Source of the DNA: Muribaculaceae bacterium
GTDB lineage: Bacteria; Bacteroidota; Bacteroidia; Bacteroidales; Muribaculaceae
Direction of reading: 5' to 3'
DNA length: 64,000 nt
NCBI GenBank assembly: GCA_022510425.1
Contig: JAFLTO010000005.1
Location: 62,001 to 126,000 of the forward strand
Of the stretch, positions 40,837 to 49,646 are shown piece after piece. Position numbers and translations under genes: made by a program. The notes under the pieces are model-generated. The model was not told where the DNA came from. It made no database searches and saw nothing but the letters and a program-made list of their open reading frames with translations. The first letter of the stretch is position 1; each line of letters opens with the position of its first letter.

Positions 40837-43698
40837 TTATGATAGTCTATGGGACATTGCTAATTCTTCACGAAGGAATTTACCGGTATATGTATCTGTT
40901 TTTGCAATTTCTTCCGGTGTGCCTTCAGCAATTATTTTTCCTCCGTCTTTTCCACCTTCGGGACCCATATCAATGATGTAATCGGCACTTTTAATGAGAT
41001 CCAGATTATGTTCTATTACTATAAGTGTGTTTCCGCGATCGGCCAATTTGTTGAAAACCCGTAACAGTATTCTAATATCCTCAAAATGGAGTCCCGTTGT
41101 AGGTTCATCAAGAATAAACAATGTTTTGCCTGTATCTTTTTTTGCAAGTTCGGTTGCCAATTTAACACGTTGATTTTCACCCCCACTAAGAGTACTTGAT
41201 GGTTGACCAAGCTTTAAATATCCCAAGCCGATTTCCTGTAAAACCTTTATTTTTCGATAGATGGATGGAACATTCTCAAATAATTCAACTGCCTGGTCTA
41301 TAGTCATATCCAAAACATCCGAAATAGATTTTCCTTTGAATCTCACTTCCAGAGTTTCTCTATTGTATCTTTTACCGCGGCAGGCTTCACAAGGAACTAA
41401 AACATCCGGCAAGAAATTCATTTCAATGGTACGGTAACCATGGCCTTTACATACATCACATCGGCCTCCGGCAACATTGAATGAGAATCTCCCGGGTTTA
41501 TAACCCCGTATTTTAGAATCAGGTAATTCAACAAATAACTTACGAATATCTGAAAAAACACCGGTATATGTAGCAGGATTTGAACGGGGCGACCTGCCCA
41601 ACGGGGATTGGTCTACCATAATAATTTTATCTACATTTTCAATTCCTGAAATCTCAACATATGGTAAAGGATTTTCTTTTGAACGATAAAGTTTCTGACT
41701 GACAATCTTTTGCAAAGTTCCATTTATTAGCGAAGATTTACCACTTCCGCTTACTCCGGTGATACATATGAATTTTCCTAAAGGAATATTTAAATCCACG
41801 TCTTTGAGATTATTACCTGAAGCACCCTTCAAAGACAAGACTTTTCCATTTCCCTCTCGCCTTTTATCCGGGACTTTAATCTCTTTTTGTCCATTCAAGT
41901 AAGAAGCAGTTAAAGTTTTGGATTTCTTAAGAGATTTAAGATCCCCCTGGAAAGAAACCTCTCCTCCGTTCCTTCCGGCACCTGGACCTATATCCACAAT
42001 ATAATCAGCTTCTTTCATTATATCCTTGTCGTGCTCTACCACTACAACTGTGTTGCCGGCATCTCGCAGATCTTTAAGGCTGTTGATAAGTCTTACATTA
42101 TCTCTTTGGTGAAGCCCGATGGAGGGTTCATCAAGAATATAAAGAACATTAACAAGATTCGAACCGATTTGTGTGGCAAGACGAATACGTTGACTTTCTC
42201 CACCACTTAGGGTGGCACTTGCTCTATTTAGTGAAAGGTAATCCAATCCCACATTTAAGAGAAATTTCAATCTGCTTCTTATTTCTTTAAGAATTTCAGA
42301 AGCAACAGGTCTCTTTTGTGGGTCAATCTTCTCTTCCACTGATAGTGTCCATTCATATAATTGTGAAATATCCATGCGAGATAGTTCAGCAATATTTCTT
42401 CCGTCAATAAAATAATGGAGAGCTATATTATTTAGTCTGTCGCCATGGCATTCCGGACATTTCACCGGTGTGAAAAACTGACCACTCCATTTACCTTTTT
42501 CAGCAGATGAATCAGAATCTTCATTCTGCAATTCAATGAATTTCATTATGCCCTCATATCTTGAGTTATCATAATACATAGACATGGTGGCATTATCGAT
42601 TTCAAGACGTTGGTCAGTTCCAAACATGATATCCTCAATGGCTTCTTCCGGTAGCTGGTTGAGAGGTGTTTTCAAAGTGGCACCATATAATTTACATATT
42701 GCCTCTATTTGCCAAAAAAAACGTGAATTCTTATATTTCCCTAAAGGAACTATTCCACCGTCATAAATTGAAATATCCATGTTTGGCATCACCTTTTCTC
42801 TATCGATCTTATGTATTATTCCAAGACCTTTACAACGAGGACAATACCCTTGAGGTGAATTAAAAGAAAAATTATGAGGTGCAGGTTCAGGATAAGAAAG
42901 TCCATTATCAGGATCCATAAGAAGAAGGCTGAAATGAGAGACCTCATTAGTATCCATATCGATCACAAGCATTTGTCTGTCGCCTTGTTTTAAAGCATCT
43001 TCAATGGTTGATCTTAATCTTTGGATATCCTTTTGTTTTACCTTTAATCTATCGATCAATAGTTCTATAGTATGATTTTTGTATCTATCCACCTTCATAC
43101 CATATACTAACTCCTGAATCCCTCCATCAATCCTTACATTCAAATAACCTTTTTTTCTCAAAGATTCGAAAAGCTCTTTATAATGACCTTTTCTATTTTT
43201 CACAACCGGTGCAAGAATTTGAATCCTTCTCCCTTCAAACTTTTTTAAAATTAGGGAAATAATTTTGTCTTTGGAATATTTCACCATGGGTTTGCCCGAG
43301 ATATAACTCCTGGCTTCACCTATCCGAGCAAATAAAAGCCTAAGAAAATCATATATTTCTGTAGTAGTGCCAATAGTGCTTCGGGGATTCTTATTTATTG
43401 TTTTTTGTTCAATACTTATGACAGGATTAAGCCCAGTAATTTTATCAACATCCGGTCGTTCCAAAGAACCCAGCATATTTCTGGCATAAGCTGAGAAAGT
43501 TTCTATGTAACGTCTTTGACCCTCGGCAAAGATTGTGTCGAAAGCCAACGAAGATTTCCCACTCCCACTCAAGCCGGTTATAACACTCAAAGAATTATGA
43601 GGTATTTTAACATCTATATCTTTCAGATTGTGCACACGAGCCCCCAAAACTTCAATTGCTCCCTGTGCAGACATTTCATTTTTCATTTTATCGTGCAT
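40837..43698 (-). CDS. uvrA: UvrA excinuclease subunit, canonical copy
   Basis: The 953-residue protein has two ABC modules (Walker A GLSGSGKSSLAF near residue 42 and GVSGSGKSSLING near 655; signatures LSGGESQRIRLA and LSGGENQRVKLA; Walker B LYILDEPSIGLH and LFILDEPTTGLH) and complete zinc motifs CPRCKGLG, CPECHGDR and CDVCKGHG...CEACRGKR. The MNFLPDVLVPCEAC and GKRYNRETLEV segments are as in E. coli UvrA, so I take this as the ordinary nucleotide-excision-repair subunit. The start may also be one of two further Met codons within the first nine residues. It lies 51 bases after the XRE regulator gene on the same strand and may be controlled with it. Confidence 0.94.
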   Translation of the reverse strand: MHDKMKNEMSAQGAIEVLGARVHNLKDIDVKIPHNSLSVITGLSGSGKSSLAFDTIFAEGQRRYIETFSAYARNMLGSLERPDVDKITGLNPVISIEQKTINKNPRSTIGTTTEIYDFLRLLFARIGEARSYISGKPMVKYSKDKIISLILKKFEGRRIQILAPVVKNRKGHYKELFESLRKKGYLNVRIDGGIQELVYGMKVDRYKNHTIELLIDRLKVKQKDIQRLRSTIEDALKQGDRQMLVIDMDTNEVSHFSLLLMDPDNGLSYPEPAPHNFSFNSPQGYCPRCKGLGIIHKIDREKVMPNMDISIYDGGIVPLGKYKNSRFFWQIEAICKLYGATLKTPLNQLPEEAIEDIMFGTDQRLEIDNATMSMYYDNSRYEGIMKFIELQNEDSDSSAEKGKWSGQFFTPVKCPECHGDRLNNIALHYFIDGRNIAELSRMDISQLYEWTLSVEEKIDPQKRPVASEILKEIRSRLKFLLNVGLDYLSLNRASATLSGGESQRIRLATQIGSNLVNVLYILDEPSIGLHQRDNVRLINSLKDLRDAGNTVVVVEHDKDIMKEADYIVDIGPGAGRNGGEVSFQGDLKSLKKSKTLTASYLNGQKEIKVPDKRREGNGKVLSLKGASGNNLKDVDLNIPLGKFICITGVSGSGKSSLINGTLQKIVSQKLYRSKENPLPYVEISGIENVDKIIMVDQSPLGRSPRSNPATYTGVFSDIRKLFVELPDSKIRGYKPGRFSFNVAGGRCDVCKGHGYRTIEMNFLPDVLVPCEACRGKRYNRETLEVRFKGKSISDVLDMTIDQAVELFENVPSIYRKIKVLQEIGLGYLKLGQPSSTLSGGENQRVKLATELAKKDTGKTLFILDEPTTGLHFEDIRILLRVFNKLADRGNTLIVIEHNLDLIKSADYIIDMGPEGGKDGGKIIAEGTPEEIAKTDTYTGKFLREELAMSHRLS

Positions 43699-43749
43699 AT
43701 ATTATGAATATTATAGCAAAATATATGCCAAAATAAGTTCTACTTTAAT

Positions 43750-44247
43750 TTATTCGGGAACGAAGGTTTCAAAAGTAGAATCTCCATAATAGACGGTGAT
43801 TTTACTCACCTTTCTTAAAGAAGAGGGCTCTGAAGTTTTTAGAACTAAATTTTCAAGAGTGCTTATAGTATGGTTAAAAGACTTATTTACAATATCTTTG
43901 ATTATATTTTCAAGTTGATTAAGGCTTACGAGATTCAATTGTTCATCCAACTGTGAGCTATTATCTTGAAATATTGAATTCTCGGCTATATTTTGATTAA
44001 TATTGCTTTGATTTTCCTCTTTAGAAAACTTATCTCCCTCACCAAACAGAATCCATAATATTGATACTTCCGGGAAAGCTGAATGTATTTGTGATAACAT
44101 CACATCACTGATTTTCTTATTTTTACCTGAAAGAATCAAAGAAAGAGTGGAACGAGATATTTCACATTTGTCTGCAAATTGAGAGTCGGATAGCCCCAAC
44201 GCTTCAATAAGAGTTTTTAGTCGAGATGCAACGGGAAAATCTTCCAT
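43750..44247 (-). CDS. XRE-family helix-turn-helix regulator
   Basis: The 165-residue protein has an N-terminal lambda-repressor-type HTH (residues about 8-65: RLKTLIEALGLSDSQFADKC, EISRSTLSLILSGKNKKISD, FPEVSILWILFGEG). The middle is a polar Asn/Gln/Ser-rich linker, then a helical stretch (LNQLENIIKDIVNKSFNHTI) that could be a coiled coil for dimerisation, and a short C-terminal beta tail. This form, with the LWILFGEG end of the HTH, is common in Bacteroidota. An inverted repeat in its own leader suggests autoregulation. The second uvrA follows 51 bases downstream. The regulated process is unknown. Confidence 0.85.
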   Translation of the reverse strand: MEDFPVASRLKTLIEALGLSDSQFADKCEISRSTLSLILSGKNKKISDVMLSQIHSAFPEVSILWILFGEGDKFSKEENQSNINQNIAENSIFQDNSSQLDEQLNLVSLNQLENIIKDIVNKSFNHTISTLENLVLKTSEPSSLRKVSKITVYYGDSTFETFVPE

Positions 44248-44250
44248 TCC

Positions 44251-44270
44251 TGTAAAAATTTAAGTTTACA
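44251..44270. repeat. Inverted repeat in the XRE gene leader
   Basis: TGTAAA (44251-44256) and TTTACA (44265-44270) with an eight-base spacer, just downstream of the predicted transcription start and four bases before the ATG. Its place fits an autorepressor operator. Confidence 0.5.
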
Positions 44271-44281
44271 ATATTGAATTA

Positions 44282-44313
44282 CAAAATTAGTAAATTAAAT
44301 TTAAAAATCCAAA
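44282..44313 (-). promoter_or_regulatory. Promoter of the XRE regulator gene
   Basis: Minus strand: TTTG (44310-44313), 20 bases, TAATTTTG (44282-44289); exact consensus. Start expected near 44275. Confidence 0.7.
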
Positions 44314-44943
44314 CAATTTGTAAAATAAAACAATAAGAACAATGACATCTGATTGAAAACTTAAATTTAAATATTTAAAATAGTCAGTTATTTATTAAAG
44401 AAATGATTTATGGAAGAATTGTAAATAACATAATAACAGCGAATTATATGATAGCATAGAAGTGTAATCCAAGCATTCGCCAAATTTCTGCCATTTTTCT
44501 TATAACACCGCTTTAAATTTATGTTTTAACTGATTTATAATCAATTTTTTATTTAATATTAAAAAATTTGTTAATTCTGATTCTAAACAAAATTTTAATA
44601 GGAATTTAATTTCTATAAAAATTATATTATTCAAATTATTAAACAAAATCAATATAATTAGTTAATTCCATAATTTAATATTATATATTTATATAACTTA
44701 AATATTAATTTTTTTAAATATCAATTGAATAACTTAAATTAAAGAAATAAAACTGCCACTCCCCTCTTATTTTATGTTTTCAAAAGAAAGAATATTCAAT
44801 TCAATATTTATGGAATAGTTTTCTTTAAGAATTTAAAGTTCAATTAAAAATTATTTGCTGAGAGAAGTTGTTGTCCTGAGTTTTTAAAATTTATGTATTA
44901 ATGGAGGATAATTGTGGAATATAAGATTCTCAGTCAGGTTAAA

Positions 44944-44979
44944 AATAAAAAAACAGGATAAGTTCTAACCTATCCTGTT
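44944..44979 (-). terminator. Terminator after the acetyltransferase gene
   Basis: Perfect stem AACAGGATA/TATCCTGTT with a ten-base loop, then seven T on the minus strand, 17 bases past the stop. Confidence 0.85.
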
Positions 44980-44995
44980 ATTACCTAAGCATTTA

Positions 44996-46315
44996 TCAAA
45001 CCGGCAATAGTCTCATTTGAAGATTAAGACGTGGGATACCGAAAGCTTCCATTATTAGATTGCTTGAATCATTTTTTCTCAATAATAACTCAGAAATTTC
45101 TTTTGCAGAAAGATTCAGAATCTGCCGATCTGAATGGATATGTTCTTTAAATTCCAATTCACATTTTCCATTTTTTACTACATAAACTATATTCTTACTG
45201 GAGATCTCGCTTTTATTTGTATCATCATTTTTTTGAAGCTGAGAATCAGAATTTTTTATAAAAGCATCACGGATAGATAGCTTAAAATCTACATCACTTC
45301 TGGTTGCGGCTATATATTTTATTATATTATGAAAATTCAAAAGTCTCACCATTCCTAAAGGTTGTAGAAGCCGGTTTATATTAAAGGCAATTTCAACGGT
45401 ACTAAAAGTATTATCCAAATCTCCTCCATTAGGGTTTTCGGAAGCATATGTTTGTTGAATCAAAGAATGAGATTGATATTTAGGTTCAGAGGTATTCACT
45501 GAAATAGAAAAGTCCGGATAGTGCCGTTTTATAAAGTCGAGTAAAGCATAATATGAGCAAGTGTCGGATACATAATAAGCAACTACTTTAATTCGTTTCA
45601 TTTCTTCTTTATGTATGAAAGCTACTCCGGTGATTTTACCATCAGAATCTATAGCTACACATGAAGTTAAATTCCTAATGTTAAGTTCATGAAGTAAGTA
45701 CTCAAGATCTTTCGTTGTGTGCATTAAATTTACTGCAGACGAGCTTTTCTTTTCTATTGACTGAATGAAATCAACTAACTGGGATTTAGTTAATTCTCTT
45801 TCTGATTCAAAAAAATCTACCACAATCCGGTCTATAAGATTTTTTTTAAGATCTCTTATTCTTTCATCCGAATCTGTCAATGATAAAAGGTAATCATTTT
45901 TAAAATCATGTAGAGGAGTATATCTTTCTTCTAAAATAAAAAAAGAGCTAAGATATCCTTGCGACCCAAAATAATCTGCCATTAGTTCCGTATGAGGCAC
46001 TAAAAAAGTAAAATCATAGCAATTTTTAACTCTTTCATTAAAATTATTAAGTAGTTCAGCAAGAAAACCTTTTTTTCTGTAACCTTCTTCAGAAGATAAT
46101 GAGATTAAGTAAAGACCTTTTAAATTATGCTTGCCATAGCCGAAAGTATAAGGAATTCCAAATAATGCACTTACTACCTTACCTTCCATTTCTTTATATT
46201 CGATAAGATCAATATCGAAATAAAAGTCAAATAAAGCAGATATCTGTTCCTTAGAATTATGAGTTGTTTTTTCCCATAAACCCATTAACTTTCTTTTCAG
46301 CTCTTCTTGTTCCAT
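44996..46315 (-). CDS. Eis-like GNAT acetyltransferase
   Basis: The 439-residue protein has an N-terminal GNAT fold with the acetyl-CoA loop SSEEGYRKKGFLAELL (residues 74-89), preceded by strand LKGLYLISL. A second, weaker GNAT-like half seems present around 215-300 (CVAIDSDGKITGVAFIHKEE), and the C-terminus (about 390-439: LSAKEISELLLRKNDSSNLI) resembles the SCP2-type tail of Eis acetyltransferases. Eis proteins acetylate amines such as aminoglycosides or polyamines, but the substrate here is unknown. It is downstream of the CoA-transferase with an 80-base gap containing a -7-like element, so it may be a separate unit. Confidence 0.75.
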   Translation of the reverse strand: MEQEELKRKLMGLWEKTTHNSKEQISALFDFYFDIDLIEYKEMEGKVVSALFGIPYTFGYGKHNLKGLYLISLSSEEGYRKKGFLAELLNNFNERVKNCYDFTFLVPHTELMADYFGSQGYLSSFFILEERYTPLHDFKNDYLLSLTDSDERIRDLKKNLIDRIVVDFFESERELTKSQLVDFIQSIEKKSSSAVNLMHTTKDLEYLLHELNIRNLTSCVAIDSDGKITGVAFIHKEEMKRIKVVAYYVSDTCSYYALLDFIKRHYPDFSISVNTSEPKYQSHSLIQQTYASENPNGGDLDNTFSTVEIAFNINRLLQPLGMVRLLNFHNIIKYIAATRSDVDFKLSIRDAFIKNSDSQLQKNDDTNKSEISSKNIVYVVKNGKCELEFKEHIHSDRQILNLSAKEISELLLRKNDSSNLIMEAFGIPRLNLQMRLLPV

Positions 46316-46367
46316 TTATTGGACTCTTATTGATGATTCCTTTATTTTGATTTTTTGATTTATCCAA

Positions 46368-46375
46368 CAAAGGTA
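46368..46375 (-). promoter_or_regulatory. Possible -7 element of the acetyltransferase gene
   Basis: TACCTTTG on the minus strand, 52 bases before the ATG; no TTTG at the proper -33 distance. Confidence 0.4.
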
Positions 46376-46395
46376 ATTAAATTTATGGGATAATG

Positions 46396-47694
46396 TTATT
46401 TTAATCTTAGAAAACTATATCCAAATCTATCAAAAGCTGCCCTTTCTAATTCTTCGCGAAATTGGGGTGCTGCCAAACCAATTAAACCTTTTGCCCTTTG
46501 AGGCAGACTCTTACCTTTCAAATTGACGATTCCATATTCTGTCACGACATATTCAGTTTGGAATCTTGTAGTGACAACTCCTGCACCTTGTGAAAGGAAA
46601 GGTTTTATTTTGTTTTCTCCCTTTGATGTTGTTGCAAGCATAGCAAGAAAAGATTTTCCTCCCTTGCTTCTCGAAGCACCATATACAAAATCATGTTGAC
46701 CACCTATTCCTGAGTAGATACGTGAGCCTATAGAATCAGCACATATCTGACCTGTAAGATCTATTTCCAAACATGAATTTATGGACATTACATCATGGTT
46801 TTCTCCTATAATAAAAGGATCATTAGTCCAAGCCACATCTTTAAAAATCATATCCGGATTATAATCCATTTCTTTATAAAGTTCTTTTGAACCTAAAGCC
46901 AATGAAGCAACAGATTTACCGGGGTAAACCTTTTTCCTGCTATTGTCTATCACACCTTTCCTTATAAGAGGGAGAACGCCGTCCGTCATAGCTTCAGTGT
47001 GCAAACCAAGATGTTGATGTGTTTCCAATGCTCTTAACACTGCATTAGGTATGCCTCCTACACCAATCTGAAGTGTGGCCCCATCCGGTATTTTTTCCGC
47101 TATAAAATCTCCTATTTTTATTTCCTTTTCTGTGGGTTCCGGTGTTGAAACTTCCACCAATGGTTGATTCACTTCAACCCACGCAGCCACTTCGGAAAGA
47201 TTAATAACGCAATCGCCAAAAGAGAAGGGCATATAAGGATTGATTTGTGCAATTATTTTTTTTGCACATTCCACTGCAGAGACAGCCACATCTGCAGACA
47301 CTCCAAAACTTACATTTCCGTCTTTATCAGGAAGACTACAATTGAGGAATGCATAATCTAAATTCCAATAACCTTCACGAAAAAGGGAAGGGACTTCCCC
47401 CAAGAAACAGGGAGTCGTCACCCCATATCCGTCAGAAATCCATTTTCTGACTGAATTATTTACAAAGAAACTGTCAACCAAAAAACTGTCCTTATATTCG
47501 GGCTTACATATAGGCGACTCACCCTTCCCCACTGCAAACCCGGAATATATTGTGACATCTTTCAGTTCATTTGCTCTTCGTGATAGAGCCTCTAACAAAA
47601 CTTCAGGAATCGAAGTACTTCCCTGAACATAAATATGATCTCCACTTTTTATCATTTTAACAGCCTCTTGAGCTGTCATTTTATTGGTGGTCAT
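46396..47694 (-). CDS. Acetyl-CoA hydrolase/CoA-transferase family enzyme
   Basis: The 432-residue protein matches the class I CoA-transferases that include 4-hydroxybutyrate and butyryl-CoA:acetate CoA-transferases. Visible are the VGVGGIPNAVL-like oxyanion segment (IGVGGIPNAVL, about 210-220), the catalytic Glu234 in LHTEAMTDGV, and the GIGGQHDFVYGA motif that positions CoA. Such enzymes move CoA between an acyl-CoA and acetate. It overlaps the aminotransferase stop by 14 bases if started at the first ATG (the ATG at 47679 would avoid the overlap). In this operon it may release the acid from the acyl-CoA made by IorAB; that link is inferred. Confidence 0.87.
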   Translation of the reverse strand: MTTNKMTAQEAVKMIKSGDHIYVQGSTSIPEVLLEALSRRANELKDVTIYSGFAVGKGESPICKPEYKDSFLVDSFFVNNSVRKWISDGYGVTTPCFLGEVPSLFREGYWNLDYAFLNCSLPDKDGNVSFGVSADVAVSAVECAKKIIAQINPYMPFSFGDCVINLSEVAAWVEVNQPLVEVSTPEPTEKEIKIGDFIAEKIPDGATLQIGVGGIPNAVLRALETHQHLGLHTEAMTDGVLPLIRKGVIDNSRKKVYPGKSVASLALGSKELYKEMDYNPDMIFKDVAWTNDPFIIGENHDVMSINSCLEIDLTGQICADSIGSRIYSGIGGQHDFVYGASRSKGGKSFLAMLATTSKGENKIKPFLSQGAGVVTTRFQTEYVVTEYGIVNLKGKSLPQRAKGLIGLAAPQFREELERAAFDRFGYSFLRLK

Positions 47695-48988
47695 TGTTGA
47701 AATGTTTTAAACGGTTTTCCAATTCGTTGAAAAGGTTCTCTTCGGTCATTAAAGACACACATACCCTCACACCATCTTTTGTACTATTAGTGCTTTTCAG
47801 AGAAATAGATGATATGCCATACCTCATCAATTCTTTTTGGAGTTGTTCACCTGAGAGGTTTTTATATCCCACAGTAAAGAAGAAACCGTCTGAAATATCC
47901 TGATGACCGTCTTTTTCATAAACTATATGAAACCCATTTGACAAAAAAGCTTCTTTCATCTTAGAAGCTCTTCTTCCATATTCCTTGGTATGTGCTATAA
48001 ATGGAAGATCTCCCTTTGTGGCCATTTCCATCATTGCAGCCATTGCCCATTGGGCTGAATGAGTAACACCGGATGAGGCTGTGTATAATACCCCATATAT
48101 ATAGCACTCACCGAAATTTGGCATTTCATAAAACTTATCAAGCACAGGATACCTTCTATTAAACACCTCCGGACTCATTGCTACTATAGCTATTCTTTGA
48201 CCGGCATAACTGAATATTTTGGAAGAAGAAATAAGAAGGATGTAATTATCAGTATATTTCCCCACCGATGGAATGAAAGGCGGTTCATTAGGTACGGAGC
48301 AATCTGAACGAAAATCCATTCCCATATAGGCAAGGTCTTCAAGTACAATTACATCATATCGGGTAGCCGCTTCCCCGATATATTTCAATTCCTCTTGAGT
48401 AAAATTTGACCAACTTGGATTATTAGGATTGCTGTAAATCATAGCCGTGACATTGCCATCTCTTAAGACTTCGTCAAGCTTTTCTTTTAATTTTTTACCT
48501 CTATAATCATAAATATCAAATTCCACACATTTCATTCCGAGCATTTTTGCCTGATGTTTTTGAGCGGGGAAGCCCGGATCGAATATGAGGATTGTATCTT
48601 TACCCGGAATTCTTTGTTTCAACAGCGTCATTAAGGTATAACTTGCCTGCATAGAACCAACCGTGGGAATAATACACTTTGAAGGAATTTCCAAATCAAG
48701 GAAAGCCTTAATGAAGTCAGAACCGGCCTGTTTGATTTCAGGAATTCCTGCGATATCGGGATATATATTGGCAACACCAGATTGCAAAGCCTTACATTCA
48801 GCATCTACTCCAATCTGTTCAGCTACTAATCCCGGATTTCCAATTTCAAGATGAATAAACGGGGTTTCTGATTCTTTTTCCAACGCTTTGGCAAGAGCAA
48901 CGATTTGTCGTATTGTGGCTGTTGTAATATCTTGGATTTCCAATTCCGATATCACATTATTTAATTCAGTTTCTGTTAACGGGAGCAT
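47681..48988 (-). CDS. PLP-dependent class I/II aminotransferase
   Basis: The 435-residue protein has the fold type I pattern: substrate-binding FIHLEIGNPGL near residue 45, IYSNPNNPSWSNF with the Asn contacting PLP, VLEDLAYMGMDF with the Asp on the pyridine nitrogen, and the Schiff-base Lys in LISSSKIFSYAGQRIA with the phosphate-binding Arg. It resembles aspartate/aromatic-type aminotransferases of anaerobes. In context it should turn an amino acid into the 2-oxo acid used by IorAB. The specificity (aromatic or branched-chain) is not readable. It is third in the iorA-iorB-aminotransferase-CoA-transferase series with a 56-base gap after iorB. Confidence 0.88.
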   Translation of the reverse strand: MLPLTETELNNVISELEIQDITTATIRQIVALAKALEKESETPFIHLEIGNPGLVAEQIGVDAECKALQSGVANIYPDIAGIPEIKQAGSDFIKAFLDLEIPSKCIIPTVGSMQASYTLMTLLKQRIPGKDTILIFDPGFPAQKHQAKMLGMKCVEFDIYDYRGKKLKEKLDEVLRDGNVTAMIYSNPNNPSWSNFTQEELKYIGEAATRYDVIVLEDLAYMGMDFRSDCSVPNEPPFIPSVGKYTDNYILLISSSKIFSYAGQRIAIVAMSPEVFNRRYPVLDKFYEMPNFGECYIYGVLYTASSGVTHSAQWAMAAMMEMATKGDLPFIAHTKEYGRRASKMKEAFLSNGFHIVYEKDGHQDISDGFFFTVGYKNLSGEQLQKELMRYGISSISLKSTNSTKDGVRVCVSLMTEENLFNELENRLKHFNNDHQ

Positions 48989-49044
48989 CTCAAGTTTATC
49001 AATTTATGTTTTTTCAATCTTTTGATAATCTGACACATTATGAA

Positions 49045-49644
49045 TTAAGACCTTGATCTGTTATTTAAAAAATTACGAGCCTCTTCATAACCTGCGGTAA
49101 AACATTTAAGATTTAAATCAACAATTTTTTCTCCCTTTAATTCAAAGAATTTGGAAATTCCATTTTCAATTAAACCTAAGGGCAATCCTAAGAAAGGAGC
49201 TGAAGCTCCTAAAAGCACCATATTGGATGAACGGGGGGATCCCAAATCCTTTGCCATTTTATCCATATCGAATGCAATAAGATTATCCATTTTTTCAAGT
49301 TCCTGCATCACATCTTTCATTTCGGGATAATTAGGAATGTTTACAAATGGATTAATATTGGTTACCACCCATCCTGTTTTTCTTAAGTAAAATAAATATC
49401 TTAAAGCTTCCATAGGTTCAAGAGAAATTATAATGTCTGCGCAGCCATATGGAATTAAATCGGAAGCTATTGGAGAATCACTGATTCGGAGATTTGATTG
49501 AACATCACCTCCTCTTTGGCTCATACCATGAACTTCAGCTTGTTTTAAATGAAGGTTATTTTCAAGAGCTGCAATTCCAATTACATTTGCTATGGAAAGG
49601 ATACCTTGTCCTCCCACACCGGCCAATATTATATTAGTAGTCAT
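49045..49644 (-). CDS. iorB: Indolepyruvate:ferredoxin oxidoreductase, beta subunit
   Basis: The 199-residue protein is the gamma-type 2-oxoacid oxidoreductase domain: ILAGVGGQGILSIANVIG at the N-terminus, HGMSQRGGDVQSNLRIS (about 39-55) with the conserved SQRGG, and IISLEPMEALRYL. This pattern is specific for IorB. It forms the active oxidoreductase with IorA, decarboxylating aryl 2-oxo acids to acyl-CoA and passing electrons to ferredoxin. Only two bases separate it from iorA. Length is normal. Confidence 0.92.
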   Translation of the reverse strand: MTTNIILAGVGGQGILSIANVIGIAALENNLHLKQAEVHGMSQRGGDVQSNLRISDSPIASDLIPYGCADIIISLEPMEALRYLFYLRKTGWVVTNINPFVNIPNYPEMKDVMQELEKMDNLIAFDMDKMAKDLGSPRSSNMVLLGASAPFLGLPLGLIENGISKFFELKGEKIVDLNLKCFTAGYEEARNFLNNRSRS

Positions 49645-49646
49645 AA

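Larger units (their letters stand above)
44248..44995. other. Long, very AT-rich intergenic region
   Basis: The 748-base gap contains the XRE promoter and inverted repeat at its left end and the acetyltransferase terminator at its right end. The middle (about 44500-44740) is almost only A and T with runs such as TTTTTTAAATAT. I found no frame of useful length, tRNA or DnaA box in it. Confidence 0.7.
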
